From Rhynchonema sp. JSB1_4 (lineage: Eukaryota > Nematoda > Chromadorea > Monhysterida > Xyalidae): DNA of 64,000 bases. Numbering within the stretch: the first letter of the stretch is position 1; each line of letters begins with the position of its first letter. The notes below the pieces were generated by a model. It ran no database searches. It was given only the letters and a program-made list of their open reading frames with translations, and was not told the DNA's origin. The DNA is taken from the NCBI GenBank assembly GCA_030248065.1, contig JASAMV010005104.1, forward strand, positions 1-64,000, written 5' to 3'. Shown here one piece after another: positions 53,647 through 64,000 of this stretch. Made by a program: the position numbers and the translations under genes.

Positions 53647-56570
53647 ACGCGCGTGAGAAAATCTTGCAGCGCCGTCAACTGCAGCAGCAGCAGCCACAGA
53701 CGAGTCTGACTGGTGACCATCCACTGACGAGCGCAGGTTCACCAACGGGCAGCAAAATGTCGGGACAACTCAAACTGCCAATGACGCCCAGCACACGGAT
53801 GCGGAGACAGAGCAGCTGCTTTCAGGAACCACCGGTCAGTTTATGGGGCGATCCAGATTGCGATTTTATGCCCGGAAATTCGGCTTTATTCTGAGCCAAC
53901 TGGTTATACTCGTTCACAGGCTGACACTTACCTTGGGTTACAGAATGACATTTAGAATCGGTGTCTTTGGTAATACTGGCACATCCTGGTACAAAGCACG
54001 ACCGGAGCCGTGACCACATGTGGTTCCACTCGGATTTTGACGGGGCTCTAGCATAAATTTTTAAACAAGGAAACGTAATGGCAGGTTTTTTTAAAACACT
54101 GGTGTGGTATTATAAAAAATTTCAGTTCTGCTATTGTATTCTACTCAATTTCTGAAATCACTTCGTCCAAAAGTATTGTAACGCGCAATTTTGATGGCTG
54201 CGTTTGGTTACAAGGTCTGTTCAATCTCAACTTTAAATTCAGTCATGGTAAACTGCCTTCAACCCGTATCATTTTAGTTTCGCACTGAAGCCAACGAGCT
54301 GATTTTTTCGTGAAGGTCCCCAAGTGCTCCTAGTGTTATACATGGCCTTGTGCACATGAAACATTTTTTCTGCAGGTGCAAGCGATGAAATCAGTAGACC
54401 AGATCAACGTCAATGAACGCGCATTTCTCGAGGCAGCCGAACGCGGCGACAAACCAACCATGATGGTGTTGTTGGCTGTACGTTTTGTCTTCAAACATTT
54501 CATTTTTCTCAGAATTTTGGAATCTCAGAAAATTGCTCGACGGAAAAGAAAAAAGCTCTTTGCAAGTTGCCCAGCTAAAAAACGCTTGATATTTCAAGGA
54601 GCTGTTTCAAATCTTTACAGCACATCACTGTATCCAACAAAAGGGTCCTGATACCGAATAGGTACAGTCTGAGTCTACCCTGTTCATCATACCACTGACC
54701 TATACATAGACTGCGAACTGTCGGTCACCAGAGTCACTATAACGACGGTGCACTGTACATCATACCATTGTCTCCGTAGGAGGAACATCCAGTGAACATC
54801 AACTGCACGGATCTGCTCGGTCGATCGGCCCTTGAGATCGCGGTCGATAATGAAAACATTGAGATGGTCGAGATGCTGTTGCAGCAGGAAGGTATCCGTG
54901 TTGGCAACGCGTTGCTCTATGCTGTTAGGGAAGGTTGGTGATGTTTCATGCGCTTGGCAGAAAGACACCCGTTTTGCTTTCGTCCATTACACAGTAAATG
55001 TTGTGACATGTGACAACGTCCTCACACAGTTTCGCACGGGAACTTCCAAAAATTTGTTGGGGTTTCGTGACAAATTTCCTGAACGTCGCACCAAGCGGAT
55101 GACGACGAGTACCGAACGTATCGGCTCCGTCCGCTCTTGATCGTGTGCGGCTTTTTGTTGCTCCCAAGAAGCTAATCACCAAACTTTAGGCTGCTCAAGA
55201 TTAGTAGTTTCGTATGAATCTCAAAACTGTCCAACGAAAACAATCACGTGACTAAACCCACATACATAACTCTGATCGCCAAGTTTAACAAAGGTATGGG
55301 TGGGGGCATCAAGGGTCAGCCAAATAAATTTTGAAGTCAGCGAAACAGACCGTTGAACCAACATTTCAATCATCCTATACCCACACAGGCGTGTACCGAA
55401 TGGTCGAGATCCTAATCAATCACCAATCAGTAACCCCGGACATGTTGGGTGATGGTTGGGCGCAATCAGTGGATCCGACCGAAGCAGCCAGTGCTGAATA
55501 CAGCACCGATATCAGTCCGGTCATGCTCGCTGCGCATTTGAATCAATTCGAAGTCCTGCAGTTGTTGCTGTCGAGAGGGGCTATTATACAGGTTAGTCGG
55601 CACATTTCGGTTGAGCTTTATTGCTTTAGAACTTTGTAGGAGGATTCGGGTGATTGACGCACTCAATACCCTGGGTGAGCTTGAATTTCGGGTGAAGGGG
55701 TAAAAGTTTTTTTCCGATCAGCGGGCCCAAGACGATTTGTTAGAGGGCTACATTATGCATATGTTTTGAATGTGAACATGCGGACTTAGGCGTGTGGGCT
55801 CGCGCTTCGGCCTACACTGCGCTACACCTCAAACTCATTGTGCCCACTACTTTCGGAAAACCACTGTTGTGTTGTTCTAGCTCTATTTTGACAGCGCACA
55901 TGCACCAGACCAGGCACAGGCATTGATCAGTCCCGCACCCGCCCATCGGAGTACCAAACACACACAACCAACGTCTACAGGTGGTGTTTCAGCCACCTCA
56001 CAGTCTATCCTGTTCGTGCAAGGAGTGTCACAAGGACCGTCTTCACGATTCACTACATCACTCACTGCGACGCATCAACACCTACAAAGCACTGGCGTCA
56101 CCAGCCTGGATCAGTTTGACCAGTGCCGATCCGATATTGACAGCGTTCAAACTCAGTTGGGAATTGCAGAACTTGTCCATGGACGAACATGAGTTCAAGG
56201 TTGGTCACTCATGTTGACGAACCTTGTTCACTGAATGTGGTGTTGTGTGGAACTTGATGAGCGGACCGAAACATGTCTCAACGTCTGATCGTTCTTCGGT
56301 GAAACATCACGCAACACAATATACCATAGGAAGAACACAGTACAAACTCAATCAAAAGGAACAACACCTTCAAAATTTTTCCAGGAAGTCTACAGTTCAC
56401 TGTGCGAGCAATGCAAACAATTCGCATGTGATCTACTATCGCAGTGCCGATCAACCGAGGAGGTGATAGCCGTGCTGAACAAAGAGACCAGTGATGACCA
56501 GCCTGACTTGTGGTCGAACAAACTGTCGCTGGCCAGACTCAAACTGGCGATCAAATATGAACAGAAAAAG
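53643..56570 (+). other. trpc: TRPC N terminus, ankyrin repeats and zinc motif, exons 1-6
   Basis: Exons 53643-53834, 54376-54477, 54780-54933, 55389-55591, 55993-56199 and 56385-56570 encode residues 1-348. Exon 5 might instead begin at 55981, adding four residues; both acceptors are in frame. The H-x-C-x-C-x2-C pattern in [15 protein letters not shown] matches the zinc site seen in TRPC structures. The donor of exon 3 is followed within 7 bp by GATGTTTCA. Confidence 0.92.
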
Positions 56571-59500
56571 GTTGGCATTGTGTGTGTGCAACTGGTTGTT
56601 CCAGACGCGCATGCGTAAAAGCGTGCTGTAATTTGAGTTTTTGGTGAAACACATCAGTTTTGTTTTGTGGGAAGCGATAACATCAGCTCTCACCTGGTTT
56701 CGGTGTCACATGGCCGTAGTGGTGCCGTTGGAGGGAGGGGGCGGTACCCCCTGGTGTGTATGGGGCATGGTAAATTGGCCGGGGAATAGGGTACAGGAAA
56801 TTTTTCACTTTTGGTTCAAACACCCCCTGAGAAAAATGACTCCCCAGCTCCCGCTATGAGAAATTTTTGATTTTTGGGGTAATGGGAAATTCGCCCAAAT
56901 TTGGGCTGGGTATGGGAAATTTTCGATTTCTCAACAACACCGCCGCATGGCCGCACCGACGATGTCCTGGGGCACCACCCATCTGTGAGAGCAGGACGAA
57001 ACGGGCCAAGTTACGAACTGTGCTGTTTGCATTTTTCAGTTCGTGGCGCATGCCCATTGTCAACAGTTGCTGACATCGATTTGGTACGAGGGTTTCCCGG
57101 GTCGACGTGAACGCGGTTCGATGACCAACATCTTTGTCTGCATACTGTTGATCGTGCTTTGGCCGCTACTATGTCTCGTCTACATTGTGCTGCCGAAATC
57201 GCGAGTGGGACAGGTCAGCCCATACATCTACGTATTTTGATGCCTTTGGAACTCTCTGGTCTCAGGTACTAAGTTGATGAATACCCTTTCTCAATCCGCT
57301 CAGTTGGTTTGATGTCAATACTGACAAAAGTACGAAAGCTGATCAGGTACCTACAGTCTTTCATTCAGATCGTACGTTCTCCATTCATGAAGTTCCTCTA
57401 CTACTCAACATCGTTCGGGTGTTTCCTGTTGTTGCTCACACTGGCCACGTTCGAGGACTATCGCAGTCAGAAGGGCGGTCGTCTGCTGACTGACCCACCG
57501 ACCAGAGCCATGGATAGGGGACCACTGATGACACCGATCGAGACGTTGATATTCATTTGGGTGTTGGGTAAGACTCGATCACGTTTTTGTTTTTGTTCAA
57601 AGTCAGGCTAACGTTTCTTTCTTGGTGATTGGTCAGGTAATACTGCGCAACCGCACTTCGTTCTTTGAGAGAACAGAGAGCAGCTCATGAGAGCCGATCA
57701 GCGTGACAAATTGTTCTTTGTTCATTCAGAGAACTTTAGTTAGACATTCTTTCAGGCATGGTCTGGGCCGAAGTCAAACAACTGTGGGAGGAAGGCCTGG
57801 TCAAGTACGTGTGCCAATGGTGGAACTGGCTGGACTTCATCATGATGTCGCTCTATCTGAGCACATTCACACTTCGCGGTGTGGCAACCGTGTTGATGTT
57901 GTTTGACGAGGACACTTACGGACCGCGGTATCTGCCGCGACACCGTTGGCGGTCGGACGAACCGATGCTGGTGTCGGAGGGACTGTTCGCCATGGCCAAT
58001 ATCTTCAGTTTTGCGAGGATCATCTATCTATTCCAAACGCATCCGCATCTCGGACCGCTGCAGATCTCGCTCGGCTGCATGCTCGTCGATGTGGCGAAGT
58101 TCTGCTTCATTTTCTTCCTCGTGAGTGGAGAGTCACTCTTTTTTGCAAAATTTACGCAGTTTCAAGTTCAGCCACTGTATGTTAGTGAAGCGATATCTGA
58201 GACAATGACAAGTTCCGTGACAGTGGGCAGCGTAGCTGGCTAATTGCAACGTAGTTGACGCATGTCATTCCACGGAGTCTTTGAGGCACATTATTTATTG
58301 GGACCTGCCAGAATGATATCTTATCTTAACTTCTCACTCACTTCAGACCTTCGCTGAGTCAACGACTCTGTGGGAAGATATGTGTGAAGAATTTTACGGA
58401 ATGTATTGTATTATGACGGCATATTCCGTATGCAGCCTATGTTCTAGAACAACATAAACACGTCGGTCCAACCATCGGAATAATGAAATGATCCATTTAC
58501 GGGTACCTAAAGCAATCCTTGTTCATTTTGACGTTTCAGGTGCTCAGCTCATTTGTGATCGGTTTGGCTCAGCTTTACTGGTACTACGACCCGGTGGAAC
58601 AATGGTGCACGCCCAGTGCTGACGGAGGGGAACCGTTGTGTACGACGAACTCACAGTCGTTTGCCAGGTTCGTTTTGTATTTTCCAGCCGGAAAAGTTTT
58701 GCCTGACTGAGAACTTGAGCCACATCAATTTTTCGCTTCCGAGTGCGGAGTTCTCCAATTTTCGTGGTATTCGCATTCGTTTAGGCGCTGATTTTGACCA
58801 TCACAAAAGTTGTTTTAGGTCTGAGCATAAGTCCAAACACTAACCTCCTGTACTGCAGCATTCCTAACTCATACACAACGTTGGTCTGGTCGCTGTTCTC
58901 TATCACCAAAACCGAAGACACTCGCGTGTGGGAGGATCACCAATTCACGCAGTGGATCGGACGCGGAATGTTCGTATCCTATCACATGATCAGCATTATT
59001 GTCCTGTTGAACATGCTCATCGCCATGATGTCACACTCGTTTCAAATAATAAATGTGAGTCGCTGCCACCACACACCATTTGTTTGGATTTTTACATTGT
59101 TTTGTGTACCTTTGCCATAGCAGCACAGAATGAATGGACTTTGACTACAATGCGGGAGAGACCATGAGTGGGTTTGAGGGAGATTGTCATTTGACCTGTC
59201 TTTTCACTGTGACCCGCGTTGACAAACTATCAAGCTCCTTGTTACGTACAGGACCACGCAGATCTGGAGTGGAAGTTCCACCGCACCAAATTGTGGATGG
59301 GTCACTTCGACGAGGGTTCGTCCCTGCCGGCACCCTTCAACCTGGTCATCACACCCAAATCCATATACTACTTCTTTCGCTATCTGTGGCTGAGCTTCAA
59401 ATGGTGCATCGGCAAGCATCAGTTTAGACCACCGCCAAAGAAGCGCGCCACGATTAGGGTGAGTGAGTTGGTTAGATAATATGTATATCGGAATCGGAAA

Positions 59501-62500
59501 ACATTTTGCGAAAAAATGCAGACATGGATCCAAAAAAATTACACGCGATGTGTGCTAAAGTAAACGTAATGTGTAGAAAGGCACACATCGTACAGTATGT
59601 GAAGTTTATACCAATTCTTACATTCTTGTATGCTGTATTCTCACGCAAATTGTGTGAAAACATGTGTACTTCTCATAGAAAGAGCACGAAATGCTTGAAA
59701 AACGAATGATTTGGGAGATGACATATAATTTGAATTACTAAGTTGGTTCGATGGGTTACGTGTACTAATGACTGAGTTGTCCTAATGTTGTTGCGTGCGA
59801 TTTGGTATCGATATCATTACACCAGTGTAGACCAGTGCCTGACACGCACTCATTGTTGTACCACACTACCCCATCATTAGATAGAGACAACAACAACGCC
59901 TTGTGTTTGATTTAGTTTTCAAATTCAGTTTATTTTCACTGAAAGTGCTCACCGACGCCATATTAACCGATTTTAGTTGATTAATTTGCCAACTGATTTC
60001 CAGTTGAGCATCGCTGGCTTGGAGGGCTACGAGACTCACTTTACTGAACAGAATGTAAGAGTTTTGTCTTGGCCTATTGTGGGTTGGTTGACACGCATGG
60101 TTGACGGGAACCACTGACACAACTTTCACGCTTTGAAAAATCTTAACTTGATATCAGTCGAGTGTGTCAACGATTTATGTCAACCACGTCACAGCTGGCC
60201 TTTGTTTCACTTGCGGGTGCAGTGCAAGCAAGCGTAGACCGTTTTTGTCTTCAACCCCTGTCCTATCGTTCCATTCCATTGTTTGATTTCGAAAAAGATC
60301 TTGTTTTGGTTCAGTAATTATTTTGTTGTTTTGCCCGCATGGTTTGAATTTTTGTCCGTTTATGCACCATGCCAATACTGTCTACCTTGTTTTTTGGTTT
60401 ACTTACGAGTGTGTGGCAACGACCACCCATACCGATCCCAGTTTGGCGCTTTTGTTTTGTGATTGTGTGGAAATTGGGAATTGCATACACGAATTGTGCT
60501 ATTGACTTTGCACACGCGGGCACGCCATATTGCACCACGAAACCGGCATCAAAATTGGTGATCGGATTGGGCCCTACTTCGGTCTCATAATCTTCGTGTG
60601 ACAAATGATACATTCATAACTTACTGCAATGTCATTAATTCGACCGTCGTAGAAACTGTTTGTCGGCTCAACTATCAAAGAAAAACTTTTCAGCAGTCTA
60701 TTTTGTATACATCGAGCAAAACCCGTGATTCAAAAGAGCCATATGGCGAAAGCGGAACGGATCCGATTGCCAAGTTTGACATCGGCTTGCATTACATGTC
60801 GATGGATGCGAACCCAAATAGCATCCTCATCCGTGCTTTACCATCTGCAGAGACCGGGCTACACACGTCACAAACGGGCAAGTCGGACCCGAAGTAAACA
60901 GATGGCTGCGAACTCGCACACGGAAACGGGCAGCCCGTCAGAGGCCCCTGAGTCCAACAGCGACATTGAAACACCGCCGATGAGCGGGTCGATCGCAGAG
61001 AAACTCTCCTATGCGGTAAGGCTAATTGTAATGGTGTCAACACGCGTCGTCTGATTGTGTCGTCTACGCAGCAGATCGTGTTGAGCGGGGTCATTTGGTG
61101 TGCCAGTTTTGGTAGACCTTAAAAATAATGTACACAAACGAGTTGTGAAACGACTTGCATCAACCACGCTGCAATCCTCTGTAATCAGTGTTAGCGTCAG
61201 CAGTCTGCTTTGCTCAACAACAATTATTTGGTTTTTCCATGCAGGACATAATGCATCGTCTGGTGGCCCGGTTCATTCATCAAACGAAGAAACAAATGAA
61301 GAACGAAGGCGTCAACGAAGACGACCTGTTGGAGATCAAACAGGATATATCGAGTCTACGGTCGGTTTAGTTGGTAACCAAATCAAAGAGGATTTCTTTG
61401 ATATCGACGCTGTAAACAATGCAGAGCCAGGAAAAATGTTTAGGTGACAGCTATATGATCGACGGTTGTTTCATAATTAGCAAACTAATTATGCATTAAG
61501 TTGCGTTACTAATCGTATACTTCAGATTCGAGTTGCGCAACGAGAGTTCAAATGCCCAAGAGCGATCATCGACGCAAATCGACTCGGTCAAACGTGACAT
61601 CATGCGGTCACTGTCGTTGGGCGCAAAGCACCCAGCCAATCGAGGTATGCGGAAATCTTGCATAATGGTTGACAGTAAGCCTGATGATGATACCAGATTC
61701 GTTTTGGTCATGCTAGCTCACTTTTTTCATCAACGATACTATTTCGACATATGTAGGTTTGTAGATACTATCGATTTCAGCCTTGGTGTGTGTGTTTGTG
61801 TTTGTGTGTTTACGCAGGCAGTGATGTTTTGTTAGAACAGCAAAGCTACATACGTACATGTATATAGATTTGTTCTCAAGCTGTTTTTGGTGTCATTTGG
61901 TTGCAGTATATGAATGCACTGAAGATGCCCTGGTGGACAGCTTGTCGACGAAAACAGGTGCCACGAAGCCAATAACGGAATTAAAGCACGATTCACATGT
62001 TGCAGCCAAACTGTATCGGCAGCCCGACGCAGTTACTGGCAAGGACTTTCTTCGCAACCCGTCATCGGGCAGCGGCGCCAGTATGGATGCCGAACCACCT
62101 CCAAGTAGTAATCGCCCACACCGGCCGATTCCGTCAGTTCGATTCGTGGTCACGCCTGACGAGGGTGGGGGCAACGCTGATGATGCCCCTGACCACCACT
62201 ACGTTGCACCATCCCCAATCTACCCGGGTGATGACATTTACAGTTCATTGCAACATCAGCCGCATCGACAATCACTGGATGTCGGTGCACCTCCGTTGGC
62301 TATGATGCCCGAATTGGATGACACTCGACGATCGAGTGAATGTTCGTTGGATAGTTCCTCGTTTGGGGGTGTGTCAAGGCCGATCGCTCCCTTGTCGTCT
62401 TTGTACAAACCGGCGTCGGTGGAAAGGGGTAGCCCGACGCCCGTGACCAGTGTGGAGCTGGAAGACCTCAAACACACAATTGTTGAGAATATTCGCAATG

Positions 62501-62691
62501 AGATGCAATCGCAACTGCGCAATCTGGTTAGTCGACTTGATGAACGTCAGACAATGGCCCCTGCAGTGTCCCCGGCACTCGTCAGGACTACAACCGACAC
62601 TGATGATCTGCCCCCACCACCAATACCAAGCAGTAATAATAACGCACATCGACAACCACTTAAGAAACGCCCGGATACCGTTCGATTGTGA
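53643..62691 (+). CDS. trpc: TRPC cation channel, complete, 17 exons
   Basis: Canonical TRP channel gated downstream of phospholipase C, in the plasma membrane. Seventeen exons join to 3549 nt, 1182 aa plus stop, near the fly TRP and TRP-gamma lengths. Order: Gln/Ser-rich N tail, ankyrin repeats ([20 protein letters not shown]), zinc motif [13 protein letters not shown], pre-S1 IWYEGFPG, S1-S6, TRP helix [16 protein letters not shown], a calmodulin/IP3-receptor-type coiled coil ([17 protein letters not shown]) and a long disordered tail with a second coiled coil. The C terminus is DTVRL. An in-frame stop at 53589 supports the ATG at 53643. The pore helix reads LVW where most TRPCs have LFW. 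No break was seen. Confidence 0.95.
57040..59458 (+). other. trpc: TRPC membrane domain, exons 7-12
   Basis: Exons 57040-57213, 57369-57567, 57756-58120, 58540-58667, 58859-59054 and 59252-59458 encode residues 349-771. S1 is in exon 7 ([18 protein letters not shown]), later helices in 8-10, and pore plus S6 in exon 11 ([18 protein letters not shown]). Exon 12 starts with the TRP helix. The S5-S6 turret has cysteines ([14 protein letters not shown]) like other TRPCs. Confidence 0.94.
60004..62691 (+). other. trpc: TRPC C-terminal tail, exons 13-17
   Basis: Exons 60004-60054, 60851-61015, 61245-61360, 61526-61644 and 61907-62691 encode residues 772-1182. The 51 bp exon 13 is in phase 0 at both ends with good splice sites but has no family signature, so it may be optional. 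The last exon is Pro/Ser-rich and contains a coiled coil ([18 protein letters not shown]). Confidence 0.85.
60542..60590 (+). repeat. Dispersed repeat with AATCAAACTTGGTGATCGGA core, representative copy
   Basis: This copy reads GGCATCAAAATTGGTGATCG. Other copies, either strand: 7917-7950, 13314-13340, 15405-15465, 15824-15860, 23528-23545, 26668-26700, 27449-27490, 30229-30270 and 60757-60790. Several are preceded by CCATAGGCC. All lie outside exons. Probably a second small non-autonomous element family. Confidence 0.6.
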
Positions 62692-62915
62692 TATTATACT
62701 ATTGTGGATAATTGCACTTTTTCAAATTTCCCATTCTGCTGCATTTGTACACAATTTAGATTGTCTTATGCTACTGCACCTGGGCATAAAAGCCAGTGGA
62801 TATTTTAGATATTATCTGTAGTATACAACCTAATTTTGAAAGGTAACAAACCTTAATGACTAGAATAAGAGTTACATTATTTGCCTTTGGCCCCAACTTT
62901 CGTCGTACAGTTTCA

Positions 62916-62921
62916 AATAAA
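62916..62921 (+). terminator. Polyadenylation signal of TRPC
   Basis: AATAAA on the plus strand, 225 bp after the TRPC stop codon. Confidence 0.55.
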
Positions 62922-63227
62922 ACCGTCTGCCATCACATTTTTCAAAAAATGTTTTGGGAAAGCTCCCCAAAAGTTGCATGTTCAATACAAACCATATACT
63001 TGTAATTTTTATCGCATAGTTTAGCTTTGTGGTTCAATACCGGTTAATATTTTTAGTGGTTTTTATATTGCATATTGTTTGTTTCGTCTCTATGCATTCA
63101 TTTATCAACTCAAAATGTTCTTCCCGAGCATTTGCAAATGTTGTTGTTGCGCTTATTGGGGATTTTCAGATATTTATTCTGCGTGAGATTGCACAAGTGT
63201 GTTTGTAACACCCATCACGATTCACAT

Positions 63228-63233
63228 TTTATT
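63228..63233 (-). terminator. Polyadenylation signal of WDR19
   Basis: AATAAA on the minus strand, about 96 bp past the WDR19 stop codon at 63329. Confidence 0.5.
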
Positions 63234-63328
63234 TGGTTGACCAGTGATAAAATCTTGTGAAACAATCTTAAATTGAAATGCCAAAATCAGAGATTGAAAC
63301 GAACACATTTCTAATACACAGATGAGTT

Positions 63329-63927
63329 TCAAGAAAACTTTTCAACGTCGTTTTCCTTCACAAGTTCTGCTGGTTCACACTTTTCGCCGCACATCCAACA
63401 AGCGTCACCGTTTTGGACAATTCTGAATAAAAGGTATTGCTGTGATTGAGCTGACAGTCAACAGAACACACATTTGGGACGGGGTTCCGAGATGTGTCCG
63501 TGTGTAGGCGACATTAGTAGTGGACGTCGGCAGACACCAACATTATTACCCCAAACATTATGACATGATGTCGACACCTCTATCATGGTGCAGTGTGTCA
63601 TCCTGCAAAAAAGACAAATATTATACAATCACGAACTTTGTGAAATCGGTGTGTGACGCGGGAAAGTGACAACGCGGACAACAGGTCAGGTCATCCTTCA
63701 CTGCATGTCGACCCTGAAACATCAGGAAAAAACTTATCGTTTTTTCGATCATTCAGGGAATTCAACTGCTGCAGTTGCTACTTCTGGTGAAGTGCACATA
63801 CCGTAACCAGACAGTAGGGCAAAGAATTCTGGCACACAGCGCATGTGAGCACGGTCTCAGCAATGTTCGAATCACAATACGGGCATGGCGTCAATGGCTC
63901 TTCGGGATCTTTGATCTCGTTTTGGTC
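63329..63927 (-). CDS. WDR19: WDR19/IFT144, C-terminal three exons (partial)
   Basis: Minus-strand exons 63802-63927, 63637-63713 and 63329-63422 join in phase and give the last 98 residues of the IFT-A subunit WDR19 (IFT144), which drives retrograde transport in cilia. The zinc-ribbon pattern is intact: CPYC, CAVC, SLPYCLVTGRHAVKDD, CCPRCHFPAS and CWMCGEKC, the order and spacing known from vertebrate WDR19. The stop is at 63329-63331. The rest of the gene lies beyond the right edge. The acceptor of the middle exon is TGATGTTTCAG, a copy of the dispersed word. WDR35 and IFT122 have related tails but lack the PYCLVTGRHM-type segment. Confidence 0.87.
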
Positions 63928-64000
63928 CTGTCAGCCGTTTTTCGTACTCATTTGTTTTCTCTAATTTCATTCTGTTAGTTTGAGAGAAAACAATCAAAAG

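Larger units (their letters stand above)
62692..63328. other. Convergent 3' region between TRPC and WDR19
   Basis: The 637 bp between the two stop codons holds both 3' UTRs. No gene or structured RNA recognised. Confidence 0.7.

Overview
This is a 64 kb piece of an invertebrate animal nuclear genome. Every gene I recognise is split by short GT-AG introns (mostly 57-700 bp), and the protein families are animal-specific: a single-chain fatty acid synthase, a Nanchung/OCR-type TRPV channel (a type vertebrates lack), a TRPC channel, an ER-anchored TEX264 homologue and the IFT-A subunit WDR19/IFT144. A protostome is likely. The phylum is not settled by the sequence. GC content is moderate, and small palindromic or terminal-inverted-repeat elements are common in introns.

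Layout. 1-5222: no gene recognised; one nested palindrome. 5223-22136 (+): complete FASN, 41 exons, joined length 7878 nt = 2625 aa, domain order KS-MAT-DH-(pseudo)MT-ER-KR-ACP-TE. 22137-23188: spacer. 23189-33749 (+): complete TRPV channel, 20 exons, 898 aa; its last two introns hold a large inverted repeat and a MITE-like element. 33750-43715: about 10 kb with no gene I can name, only isolated exon-like stretches on both strands. 43911-45560 (-): a compact 4-exon TEX264-like gene, 208 aa. 45561-53642: mostly unassigned, including a homopolymer-rich block that looks like an assembly artefact. 53643-62691 (+): complete TRPC channel, 17 exons, 1182 aa. 63329-63927 (-): last three exons of WDR19/IFT144, running off the right edge and convergent with TRPC.

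How the genes relate. FASN makes palmitate in the cytosol. TRPV (Nan/OCR class) and TRPC are cation channels; Nan/OCR channels act in sensory cilia and WDR19 is part of the retrograde ciliary transport complex, so three of the five genes fit a ciliated sensory cell. This is a loose theme, not an operon. All exon models for complete genes were built by joining splice sites so that reading phase is kept; the summed lengths are exact multiples of three.

The strongest unexplained signal is a short word, TGATGTTTCA. The 9-mer GATGTTTCA or its complement occurs 39 times by my reading, where about 0.5 is expected by chance. Thirty-four of these lie between 5.2 and 33.8 kb, mostly sense to the host gene and often within a few bases of a splice site, but also inside conserved coding exons and in a 3' UTR. 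Several longer interspersed repeats and foldback elements are also described.
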